Assembly: GCA_030490835.1 (NCBI GenBank)
Contig: CM059973.1
Location: 86,253,141 to 86,317,140, forward strand
Source of the DNA: Annona cherimola
Lineage: Eukaryota; Streptophyta; Magnoliopsida; Magnoliales; Annonaceae
Direction: 5' to 3'
DNA: 64,000 bases
This document shows positions 35,701 through 47,451 of the stretch, in pieces; position 1 is the first letter of the stretch; each line of letters starts with the position of its first letter. The notes beneath the pieces are model-generated. The model did no database searches. It was not told the origin of the DNA and saw only the letters and a program-made list of their open reading frames with translations. Both the position numbers and the translations under genes were made by a program.

Positions 35701-38700
35701 AGCAAAATTTCTCTTTTTCAGCCTCAGCAAAATTTTCCCTCTCAACAGAACCTCAAACACTTGTTGCCTATAAAACCAGTGAAATTTTCTTTTGATGCCT
35801 GTAAAACCATTATTGGGTGTGGTATCATCCACATGGTAGAACGTAAAATAGATTTGAACAGCTGGAAGAATTTAACCTCAGTCCCAACTTCTCATATGAT
35901 ATTTTTTTATTATTTTAATGGCAACCATCGGAAAATTCAGATATAAAATATCAGAACCATCCAAATGTTGTCCTTGTCAAAAACAATAGTCCATGTTTGG
36001 AATCAGCTAGGAGAAATTTGATGCTCATCAGCCCACGTTAGACTCCACTATATTGATATTCTAATCCATGTTTCTCTTGGCTTATGCAAGTACACGTGAA
36101 TACTGCATTTTTCCCTGTGCAGTTGATCTCTCGGAGACATGGCACTTTCAGATTAAGTAAAACTGGTGGAAAATTTAATATGCCTTTTGACCTAATTTAG
36201 CTTATCTTTTCTTAGTGTGGGCTTCATTTCTTTGCAACAATCTGAATTTTATATAGATAGTGACTGTAGGTATGCTTTCTGGCTTCTTAGATAAAAAATT
36301 TCACAAAATAGGTCCTCGATGAATTGTGTGAATAATAGTAACAAATAGAATGCTGATATCCTCAGCCTATAGGCTTGACATTTACCGCCTGTGATAGATC
36401 AAGTGCCTAATTATCTGTAGTTTTATTATTTTCTCAATCCGTCTAGCATGTTGTTTTTGTCTGGATCATCACAACAATGCATTTGTTTGCATCAACTGTC
36501 GTAGATCAAGTACCTAGGTAATTCCTGTAATTATCTGTCGTTTTCTTATTCTCTCAATCCATCTAGCATGTTGGTTGGTTTTTGTTTGGATCATCCTAAC
36601 AATGTCTTCGTTTGTATCAAATGTTGCAGGTAGTACGGCATCCAAAAGCCAATTTTTCACAATACTCCACACAAAGTCATCACATCACTAGCTCCTGGAT
36701 TCCTAAACATTTACATTTTCAATCCCCAATTCTTCCTTGACATTTTTACTTGATGTATGCAATTTTTGATGCACGGTTGATGCATCTTGTACCCTTTAGT
36801 TGAAGCATAGTTTAGACTCCCACCATTGTTGGGGAACTTGGGGATTATCATTTAGAAATGTGGATATTTTTTTGGTATAGACTTATCAAACCATTTGAAC
36901 AGTAAACAGTGGTAAATGAAATGTAAATGCAAAAGGAAATTAAGGATGTCTGTAGGAATGAGATGAGGCAAGCTCTAGGGTGAATAACAACAGAATAAAG
37001 GCCGTAATAATGAGAAATATAGGTAATGATGAAGAAAAAAAATGTCCTTTTGGATTGACTTCACACCATTTAACCCAGCATAGCCTAAATATCTTTTTGT
37101 GATTCTTCAATCTAGTTCAAGCATTGAGTTGGTTTAAATGAAAAGCAGTCTTATTGTTGTTCTTTGGTCTAGTTCAAGCATGGGCTGGTTTAAATAAAAG
37201 ACAGTTTCTGCCATTTGAGCCAACTGGGCAAACCATTTGCACCATGAATGAATTGAAACGGTAAGAAAAATTAAAACTCTAAAAGAAAGTATGTGTCCTT
37301 AACTTTACAAAATACCCCACTTGCCTTTGTCTTTAACCCCTCTCCTCGATTTTTGTGAACAGCCACTAGTATTCACTGTTGCTCATGCATTTTGATGAAT
37401 GGTTTAACCATGGTAGTGCAAGATACACAGAGGAGTTTGGATTGGGATTTGGGAAATAGGGTCTATCGAGTCCACATAAGTGAAGAATTTATTAAGGCTG
37501 TTTTGAAAATTGTTACACAGAGAAGGGAAGGAGAGGAGGCTGTTCGTGATGTTGGAATGGAACAAGGATGGGATAATATTTAAAAAAAAAAAAAGTACTG
37601 TTGTATATTGAGATGTGGGAAATTATGTCGGGAATCAGAAAAGTGGTTGAAAATTGAAAAAGTCAGGTTGTTATTAATTGAAAACGGGAGAAGTTTTTTG
37701 AGAATAGAAAGTTTTTAAGGACGGAAAATCTCATCTGATTCCTGTTTCATCCACTGATCTTGAGCAGGCACTAAGAGAGGCGCAAGGAATGGATCCAGTA
37801 GTACACTTCTGATTCAGTGCAGCCATAGCTCTATCAATATACATCATTTTGCTTGAATCTAGAATATCGTGACTTCATTGTTATCCTTATTGTGAATTCC
37901 TTATCATAAGTAATTGGGTTAGCTGAACGAATCCTGTTGCAAGCCTTACATTTGAAATGAATGTAGTAAAAAGTTAAAAATAGCAGCTTCCAACCTTACA
38001 TTTAGGCTTGAGTGTGTCAATGATACCACAGCATCTTTACGAACATCTGGCAGTTTATGAACTAATCATTATAATCTAAGATGATGGTAATGCAATTGCA
38101 TGTTATATATTTTGATGCTAGAAATCATATTAATTACAAATAAAATCAAATGATAAAAATAATTGTACTAAACGAAGCATGAATCTTGCATTTCAGTTCC
38201 ATATCTGCAAGTCACGCAGGTTTTGAACACCATTTACAAATTGGGTAACTTTAGCTAGTAGCTATAGACAGGACTTGAAATTTGAAATGCTGTTACAGTG
38301 TCCAATGACTGACAGGTCACAGATGATGAACATCAGTGTTTGCTTTAAGACACTCCCTTTCAAACTTCTTTGTGCTGTTTCCTCAGGAAAAAGAAAAAAA
38401 AATTGTGCTGCAACTTATATATCATATTGCAACTTGTCTGTGTTCAGAGAATTTAACAGCCACCCAGAATTCTCTTGAAATAGCTGGTAGTAACGCAAGA
38501 AGCCATTCATCACTTAAATCGTTGAAACTTGTGCTAGACCAAGAATACGATGATGATCTACATCCTAATCTTTTGCTCTATGGACATGTTAGCACTTTTA
38601 AGCCATGATCATATAAACTTGGTATACTTGTCGCATTGGTGACAATGTGATATGATATTGGATGCAAGTCTAGTATAATCTGATGTTCTATCCTTGTATC

Positions 38701-40809
38701 AAAACATTTTTTGATAGTTCGAAGATATTTCATGATTGTTATGCAGAACCTGTGCTATATGGTAGTAGTATCAGTATATAGTTACTAATATTTCACTCGT
38801 CATGTTCTGAAAGTCATATTTTCTTCTCAACCTATAGCAAGTTGTATTTTTTGTTGTCTATGTATTGTATTTCCTTTAGACATATCTCATACAGGGACAT
38901 TTGAAAATCAGGCTACCATTTCAACTGCTAATTAGGAGGGAAAAGCATTAGTTATTTCTTTTTCAATATTAAATATTGGCGAACATGGTAGGCTTGCCTA
39001 AATCTCAAAGGGTGCGCAAGTTTGTCACATCTAAGATTACAGTTTCCTGGCTGCACTATGTGAAAATTTTTCACTGATGCATGCAGGACTATGTACCATG
39101 CCATTTCTAATCTCTTCAAACTCAACAGGTTTCACAGTAACCTCAAGCTGGAACATGACACAGAAACAAGCTTGCTGCTATTTCCATGGATATACCAAGG
39201 ACATCATCCTGATTTAGTGCCTCCTTAATGAGCTCTAGAAGAGCATGCCAAAAGCTTTGGAGCTTATGGTTGCTTCCACCATGTATGATCCAAGCCACTA
39301 GTTGGTTAGCTTTATATTGTAGATGTCATGATCTAGGATAGGCTCCACATTTCCTATCAGAAGTGACCAATATTCCGCATCTTTGTATATTGATGGTGCC
39401 CGGTGTCCTTGCTTGAGTTGATTCATGTTTTTAAGCATGTTACGCCTGGTTGAGTTGATCAACATGATTTTTGCATAGAGTCAGAATTAGGTGATTGGTT
39501 ACCCAAGAACGAAGGCTAAGGCATAGCTCACTGAAATATTGTCATTTGATGCCTTCTTCTCTCTTCTTAAGTGTTTTCCCCCCCTCATTCATGCATTTTT
39601 CTCTTGTACTCTTAATGAAAGTTGTGATCTGAAGACTTGCCAATTCATATTCTTCATGACTCGCATTCTTCTTCTTCTTCTACAGATGGTAGAATAGAAC
39701 CCCTAGTGTTTGGATTTGTGCTTTGGCAAGTGATATAATTATGTTTCTCTTATGCAGGACCCCTGTCTCTGTCTAATGGTGTGGACAAATTTGAGACTGT
39801 TTTTAAAGTTTCTCGAAAGACTTTCAATTACATTTGTTCACTTGTGAAGGATGACTTGATGGCGAGGCAGACCAGCTTTACTGGTTTGGATGGCAAAGCA
39901 TTGTCTGTCAACGACCAAGTGGCTGTTGCCCTGCGAAGATTAAGCTCTGGCGAGTCTCTGGTGAACATTGGAGAATCATTTGGGGTGAACCAGTCTACTG
40001 TCTCACATGTGACTTGGAGATTTGTGGAGGCAATGGAAGAGAGAGGACTTCACCACCTGAGATGGCCCACCACAGAAGATGAAATGAAGGAAATTAAATC
40101 AAAGTTTGAGAAAATAAGGGGTCTTCCAAACTGTTGTGGTGCAATTGATACCACACATATCATGATGTGTTTGCCCACAGTAGACCCATCAAACGATGTG
40201 TGGTTTGATAGAGAGAAGAACCACAGCATGCTTTTGCAGGCCATCGTGGATGCTGATATGAGGTTCCGTGACATCGTGACTGGATGGCCTGGCAGCTTGA
40301 CTGACTCGGTGGTGCTCAGGAACTCTGGTTTCTTCAAACTGTGTGAAAATGGGAAGAGACTCAATGGGAAGAAGATGAAGTTATCTGAAGGATCAGAGAT
40401 CAGAGAATATGTAATCGGGGATGTGGGATTCCCTCCTCTCCCTTGGCTTGTTTCCCCATATCAAGGGAAGGATCTTGTTGGGCCCAAGGCTGAATTTAAC
40501 AAGCGACATTTTGCAACTCGGATGGTTGCTGGGAGGGCAATGACCCGATTAAAAGAGATGTGGAAGATTGTCCAGGGGGTAATGTGGCGTCCTGACAAGC
40601 ACAAACTACCAAGGATAATACTTGTCTGTTGTTTGCTGCACAACATCATCATTGATCTAGAAGATGAAGTGCAGGATGAAATGCCACTGTCCCACCACCA
40701 TGATGTTGGTTACAGGCAGCAGGTATGTGATGCTGTTGATAATGAGAATGTGTTTATTGTGAGAGATAGGCTCTCTCAGTACTTGTCTGGCAGACTGCTG
40801 CCACCTTGA
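32795..40809 (+). CDS. ALP1-like protein (domesticated PIF/Harbinger transposase)
   Basis: Exon 1 is 32795-32939 and exon 2 is 39758-40809, together 398 aa. The N-terminus MGPVRGFKRKRRERKAAEK followed by DWWEEFSKRITG, and the C-terminal GYRQQ...LSQYLSGRL, are hallmarks of the Arabidopsis ALP1-like group (about 400 aa). That group descends from Harbinger (DDE_Tnp_4) nucleases; ALP1 itself is known to associate with Polycomb repressive complex 2. Order: basic N-terminus, helix-turn-helix-like NQSTVSHVTWRF (about 126-137), then the nuclease fold with first Asp in GAIDTTH (D179) and second Asp in GSLTD (D231). At the third acidic position (expected in the ...VE.A...LK..W motif) Ala306 is seen (MVAGRAMTRLKEMW), so catalysis is likely lost. 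Conserved PRIILVCCLLHNIIID follows. The intron is 6.8 kb; keeping frame requires a GC donor (ACAG|GCACGT) with a normal TTATGCAG acceptor. It is a gene, not a live transposon: no terminal repeats are seen around it. Confidence 0.9.
36395..36628. repeat. Tandem duplication in the ALP1-like intron
   Basis: Two diverged units of about 107-127 bases start with TAGATCAAGTGCCTA (36395) and TAGATCAAGTACCTA (36502). Both contain AATTATCTGT(A/C)GTTTT, TCTCAATCC(G/A)TCTAGCATG and GGATCATC. A smaller 57-base-period duplication (TCTAGTTCAAGCAT at 37111 and 37168) lies 0.5 kb further on. Confidence 0.8.
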
Positions 40810-41085
40810 AATCAAGCTATCAAGCTGTTGTACTGGTCCCTGGAGTGGTCATGAATCATGATCGATCCACTTGTTTGATCTTCCAATGATTGAATTGGGC
40901 AACAATACATTGAAGGGCTACTGTTTCAACATGAAATATTTAATGGTTTCATTGAGAAATGATAGTTCAGATGCTCATCCGCATGGATAGATTTCAGAGG
41001 CAAACATTGACTTGTTGCAGTTGAGAAGGCAGTTTGGCTTCAAGAAAGGGAAGATGTTATTCAAGAACAGCTGTTATCTTTTACG

Positions 41086-41452
41086 GTCAGATGCATGGGG
41101 GCAGCCATGCGTCCGGCCCAAAAACATATATTTTTTATTTTTTTCATTTTTTTTTTCACGGACAAGGAAAGCTAGGTGCATTAAACCTATAAATCAAGTA
41201 TTATTATTTTTGGATGTTTTTAAATCTTTGTTTTGGATTTTCAAACACGTTAGCATTTGCGTAATTTTTTAAGAGAAAATTACAGAAATGTCACCGTGTT
41301 TGAAAATCTAAAACAAATATTTAAAAAATCCAAATGGTAAAACTTAGTTTATAGATTTAATACACCTAGTTTTACTTGTGCATGAAAAAAAATTTAAGAA
41401 AATATGATTTTGGGCCGGACGCGCGGCTGTCCCCATGCGTCCATACGTCCGA
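41086..41452. mobile_element. Foldback MITE just downstream of the ALP1-like gene
   Basis: The outer arms are long and GC-rich: GGGGGCAGCCATGCGTCCGG with GGCCCAAAAACATAT on the left; CCGGACGCGCGGCTGTCCCC with ATATGATTTTGGGCC on the right. The inner arms carry the shared core (CTAGGTGCATTAAACC against TTTAATACACCTAG). It starts about 280 bases after the ALP1-like stop, so it may lie in the 3' UTR. Confidence 0.8.
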
Positions 41453-42318
41453 CCTTAAAAAATCATTTTACATTCAAGAAAACTTCGATATACTCTCAGT
41501 GTACCACTCTTTATTCGGAGTGGACTGAGTTCATGGTTTAGACATTGAAAGCGACGTCAACGTCCCAATTTGATTGTCCATGGACCTGGCCTATCTCTTG
41601 GCTGAGAGAGTGCATGGCTCTCATCCAAAAGGTCATCTGCGAAAGAAGAAATGCTGGGGTGCATAAATGATATTTATATAGAAATCTGAAGGCACGGCTT
41701 CAATTTTCTTGAATTCTAGATGACATCCTTTTCTAGCTTTCCACGTCAAAGAGAAACAAAATAAGCATTTTAGAATTACCCTTAGGCGACACTTAAATTT
41801 TTATCCGATTGTGCTAGAAGTAGTTGAAATGGCATCAACCTACTAATTCTACGACCCCTTGCATTCTCAGCAGTCTCTGAACCTACTCTGCTTTTCTAGG
41901 GAAATAGAGGCTATCTATCTGTATTAGCCGGATTAATTGCTCGACCACAGGATGATCGCTTTATAATTTACACGGCATGAAAAACAGACGAAGGTTTGAG
42001 CGTTGTGAAGGTGGAACCATCCAGGGATAAAAGGACCTTTTTAGGTTGCCGCAACGTAGCACGTCCCCATCTCACCTTTAAACCAATGTGGATTTTCGTT
42101 CAGCTGCTGCTGTTCCTTATATAGGCACATGGCAGACGCGTTACTGATCGGATGAAACTATTTGTCTAAGTGAAGGCATCTTCTCGCACCCGCCCTGTGA
42201 GAGAGGTTACTGAGGCTTATGCTAAGCAGGGCAGCCAGCATGAATGAACTGGAGACCAAGTTACCATCCAAGCGGCAATGACAAAAAAAATTTTGCATTG
42301 ACTGAATCAAAGGACTCC
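41453..42318. other. Intergenic DNA between convergent genes
   Basis: No gene is supported. Base composition is less AT-rich than the flanks, but no domain was recognised in any frame. Confidence 0.4.
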
Positions 42319-42981
42319 CTGAGTCCCCATTCAATGCACTCGGCTGCATTGGAATTGGTGCAACCAAGTGCAAAACTCTTTCTTTTATTCTTTTTTTATT
42401 TTCAAAATTTTTTTATAAAATTATTAATCTAGATGCATTCAACATATGTATTAAATTTTAACATTTTTGGAAATATATATTTGATTTTTAAAAAACAAAA
42501 ACATTTTAGTCATTTAAAAGTTAAAACATGTATATATTTATATACTTATTTTTAAAAAAATCAATGCATATATACACATCTAAAATTAGTAAAATTTAAT
42601 TTTTATATTAAATACACCTAGCTTGTGTTTGAAAAATGATAAAACTTTTGAATGAAAAATTTTTTATACGATTTTTTTTAAATGAGAGAATATTATATAA
42701 TAAGAGAATAAAGTTAAAACAAATAAATTAATTATATGAATACTTGTGTACAAATTATTGAAAAGCAGAAGAGTTTGTATAAAAAAAATATAAAGAAATA
42801 ATTAAAAATAGAATATTATGAAGACTAAAAAATTTTAGTTAAAAAGTTTTATGTTGAAACAAACACACCACACCACTAGATTAAAAGTCTTGTAAAAAAA
42901 TTTCAAAAAAAGAGAACAAAAAAGGATTTTCCGCCTCGTTGCACTAAACTTTAAATGCAACCGGATGCATTGGAAGGTAAC
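42319..42981. mobile_element. Foldback MITE with nested MITE
   Basis: The outer arms GAGTCCCCATTCAATGCACT and GCTGCATTGGAATTGGTGCA face AGTGCATTGGA-type text at 42960-42981 (TTTAAATGCAACCGGATGCA, ATTGGAAGGTAACTC). The inner arms carry the shared core (TTAATCTAGATGCATTCAAC against TTAAATACACCTAG...ATTAAAAG). The right arm is split by a 254-bp MITE at 42622-42875. Confidence 0.8.
42622..42875 (-). mobile_element. GGGTGTGTTTGG-family MITE nested in foldback, with target duplication
   Basis: It interrupts the right arm of the foldback between CTAG (42618-42621) and CTAG (42876-42879). The uninterrupted left arm of the same hairpin gives the empty site directly (a single CTAG), so the flanking copy is a real target duplication of 3-4 bases. 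Family text is present: AAAACTTTTGAATGAAAAAT, TTATTGAAAAGCAGAAGAG, AAACAAACACACCA at the right end. Confidence 0.85.
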
Positions 42982-43799
42982 TCAGAAAATTGTACCAATC
43001 CATTTTAGCATACGTGGTACATTCTTCGATGGCTTGATGTAACCTGTCCTAAAATCGCACCAGAACCTTCCCATATTAATCATTGTTTTCTCAAGAAGTA
43101 AGAGCCAAGCTGATGGCAAAAATTGGTTCTTTATTTTTTGTCTTGCTGGAATGGAATGTCGACCCACATTCCTCCCTGCATTCATGTCCATCATGCACTT
43201 GCCCACTCGTGAACGATGTCTGGTGCAAACATCCTGTCCCTCAGAATTTGCAACAGCTATCCATCCACTCACGTTGAAATTTTGGATCTTTTTATGATGG
43301 AGGCCCAGCCAACTCAACAGAAGCTCAGCCATTAGGAAGGTTGTTGGATGGCTTGGATGGCGCTGAAATCCAAAGAGAGGGCAAATCCTGAGCAACGACA
43401 CTGCAGTCAAAGCCAATGCCACTGATGCAACTACGAAGGTAGCATGCATATAGCTATTGTTATATGGCCGATAATACAGCTTATTCTAGAAGGCCATCAG
43501 AAGCTAGCAAAAGGTAATGAACCCAGTGGAATAAAGACTGCAGTAAAACTTAACCCAGCAATGTAAACGAAAGATCAGTGCACCGTTTGAAGAGAACGGC
43601 AGACAGAATAACTCCGCTCATTTGATAACTTCGCAGTAAAGCTAGATCATGAATTGCCATATTCGGCTGTAGATTTTGGGTGGGAAATTAGAACCACTGT
43701 CAATTTTAGAGGAAACAATCTAAATGGATGTCGAATTCAACTTCTGAATGCCACAACAAAAAGGAGGTAGAAGGAAGAAAAATAAGGTTTATAAGTGAG
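42982..43799. other. Region 3' of the coatomer zeta gene
   Basis: It probably contains the 3' UTR of the minus-strand coatomer gene at its right end. A minus-strand open frame (43449-42982, 155 codons) begins with a hydrophobic stretch but matches nothing I can name and is not called as a gene. Confidence 0.4.
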
Positions 43800-46700
43800 T
43801 CATTGCAAAAGGGATCTCGCTAAATGTTCCCGCGCAGTGGCAAGTGCTTGAGTGATGGTCTGCAAGAAAGAAATTACACAATAATTTTCAGGAGATTGGG
43901 ACTTCATCATGCATATTGGTACACATGCTTGCATGTGATCCACTCACTTCAAATATCATTTGCTGTGTAATGAACGAACAAAAAAAAAAAAACTAATTAT
44001 GAAACCAAATAAATTGAAATAGGTCTCACATACACCTGGAGTTTTTCAGAACTAACATCTGAATTACTACAGAATAGTTCTCAAAAACTAGCATAAAATT
44101 TCATTATATATAGAACAATATTCCTATTTATTTGTCCATTTCCTCAGTCGGTTATATGAAATGAGTATAACCATGCAGCTCAATCATAATGTACATATAG
44201 CATTTAATCCATTCATCATGTAAATAGCCTTGTGATAATAAACGGACCTCACTATCTTGAACAATAATAAGTTGTAATTAAAATATGAAAGTAACTTTAC
44301 TAATCAACGAAGTTTAGAATTACTTTATAAGTTTATTAGAGTGCCTCATCCAGAGAAGATACATAAAATCAACATGAGTCAAATATCATGCAGACATGCA
44401 CCTCATAAACATGATACAAGTTTCAAAAGGCTAGTAGGTGCTGTCAAATTATTTGTTGGACTTCAAATATGCATGCTACAAATTAGTATGAATTTTCGAA
44501 TGAAGACCTAATGTTGCACAATAAATATAAAGAATGAGGTAGCTGTTTAGAATATATAATCACGAGCCCCATAAAGCTCAACAAAGGTCAACCTTAGATG
44601 ATCTCTTCACATGCATGACTATGTAAAAATTTACTTTATTGTACAGTACTATATGCAACTGGAGGCCTAGGTTCATCTGAGGAAAGGCCAAAGTTCCATT
44701 TGGAAGATCAGATATTATCTTCCAACATTTTTTTACCTGGACATGAGAAACCCAAAGCAAGGCCCTCACTGCCAACCATCTTGACCAATTTGTACATATA
44801 CAAAGCAGAGCACAGGTAGCGCCCCCGCCATCCCCACCCCCACAACCCCCCTCCCCCCCCCCCAAAAAAAAAAAAATGCAGAGCACACATATTCTCACGT
44901 CCGATGTTGCAGAACACCACTTTACTAAAACTGAAAGGGCAATGAAACTCAAAAAGAGGTTGCAAAATCACCTGCTCAGACAATGGAGCAGAGGTATCCA
45001 CACCATGGGTTGCAATTTTCCCAGCGATTGCACTTGCTTCAGTTTCCAAAATAATCCTGTTAAACAGAAAAATACCGCTTATAATTAAATAATCCGAAAA
45101 ATTGAATATGTGGCTTCAGGTTTTTAGAACAATAGGATGAAATATTAAATCATAATGAGCCTAATTACCCTTTCATGTGTCGAAGAAAGATAAGGGGGTA
45201 GTCAAATGAAGCTGATCAAATAAGGATGATAATAACCATCTGACCAATGGAAACTTTCTAACTTCTAACTCTACAATTACTGCCCCCAGAGCATAGAAAT
45301 CAGGATGGCTTGGCAAAGAAATGCATATTCACCGACCACGATCACTCCAAACATTAACACAGTGTTAAAAAAGATGGTTTGATTACCAAGACAGCCCAAA
45401 GTTACCATTCTGATCCAAAGATCAGGCCAGTCCATTCATCCAGCAACCAAGAAATGCACATTTGAAGGTGGACGACAGTTACTGGGAATCACTCATCAAG
45501 CTGTTCTATCTTGATGACCCAGTATCTGAGTTGATATCTAGATGGGTTTAACGAAATTGGACTTGAAAACAGTCTGTTTTTATCATTTTATTAGAACTTT
45601 CATTTGCAGCAATCCAAATAAGGCCTTTAGATAGATTAGGATTTTCAGAAGCCTAATTATAGTTCCTGTTCTCATCAGAGTACTTAGAAAATGGCTTCTT
45701 TTTCTTTTGTAATCATATAGTTTCTTTTTCTTTTGTAATCATCACTAATGTTTTCTTTGTTTATGGTAGGAAGAACTCTTCTTCCTGAATCCAGTTGATT
45801 CGATCAACTACTTTATCCTTTCATCTCAATAATTTCTCCATTTTGCTCCTCGTTTTGAATTCATCCCATTTTGGTCCTTTATATGCACAACTCACAGAGA
45901 ATAGCATGAATCTTGCTGTTTAGCATGCCTGTTTGTGGCTTGTTAGCCTCTTCAGTGACCAAAATGGAAATTTTTTGTGAGAAAATACAAAATCCTGCAG
46001 CATACATGCTGGAAGAGAGGTTCTGAGAAGCACAAGAAAGAGATACTAATTTAAATCAGGTACAAGTTTCAGTAAGTTCATGAAGCGACACAGAGTGATT
46101 AAATATACCACTACAATTATGAAATTGACAGTTAGTCACATCACATGGGATCCAAGTAACTGGAAGCTACAGAGGCAGCTAAGTGGTGCCGTTATAACAT
46201 CCCCATTCACAGGCACACAGTAATCTCATGTACCATCGCTGAAAGAGGTTCAGATGTTTCTAGGAAGTAGGTTGTATTATAGCAATGTCAACCTAAAACG
46301 ACAGAGACATCAAATCACAATACAACTTGTATTCCATAAGAATTAGAATCAAGAATGCTTTTTTTTTTGCCCTTTGGAATCTTGAAAGTCACCCAATAAT
46401 GCTAACAGGTGATTCTGCAAGTTCAAAGATAGAGCATAACCAATAAATTCTTATGTCAATTCATCTGCTTGAGTGATAGCCTTGCATGGTGAGGGCAAAG
46501 CCCAAATTTAACCCGCAGACAGAAGATCAATAATTGAGTGGACAAGATGGAGAAAAAGTTTCTTCGGATTAAAAAATCTACATGACAACATAGAAAGAAA
46601 AGCTTAAAAGCCTTGTTTTAGAAAGCAAGGATTGATCCATATAACAATTTAGAATTCTAGAAATGACTAAAGTTTTCAGACATATTGAAAATTTCCATAC

Positions 46701-47410
46701 AACCTCACGGAAATAATTCCCCTCCCACAAATCAGATATATTGAAAATTTATTTACACTATTGCATGCACTTTCACAAGGATTTTGTTATTGTCAGATAA
46801 TTGATGTTTATCAAACCTCTTATCTAATAATCACTGGAGCAAGATTAAAAAACAATTAGTAAAAGCTAAGTTATGCTAAAGAAATACGCTCTACCCTCCA
46901 TCGACAATTTCATCAAGGCATAAAAAGATAAGATCCAAATTCTCCAGCGCACTTCTTTTGTCAGTGTGATCCCTGAAAGACAATATCCAAGAATTAAAAC
47001 ATTTTCAACTAAAAATTTATTGATCTAGATCACCAATCAATGCAAGAATTTGCACAGACCTGAGGATAAGGCCAACGGCGTCAAAGAATCCCTGAAGAAC
47101 TGTAACTAAGATGAGTTCATTTTCATCGTCATCCCCAGTAACGAAAAAGTGTAGATCCTGTATGAACTTATAGACCACAACATAATTTTCGATCATTGCG
47201 ATCTCCGCTACAAAAAACAACAACTATAGTCAACAATACAGCACTAACTGGAAAGCCTTAAAGATGATTTAGCAATAGATTCCAACAATGATTTCTTCCT
47301 CCCTAAAATGAGTAAATGACTTTATTAACCATTACTATGAACTAGAGATCATGATTGTTGCATGCCAAGATTCATTTTAATCATTGAAAGATCAACTCTA
47401 TTTCTTCTTA

Positions 47411-47451
<41 letters not shown>

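Noticed and set aside
39758..40809. A live Harbinger transposon
   Set aside because: The ORF is joined to a conserved upstream exon, the third catalytic acid is missing, and no terminal repeats or target duplication flank it.
42982..43449. 155-codon minus-strand frame with a hydrophobic start
   Set aside because: No homology is recognised, the composition is mixed, and it lies downstream of the coatomer stop. It could be chance or a relic; not strong enough to call.
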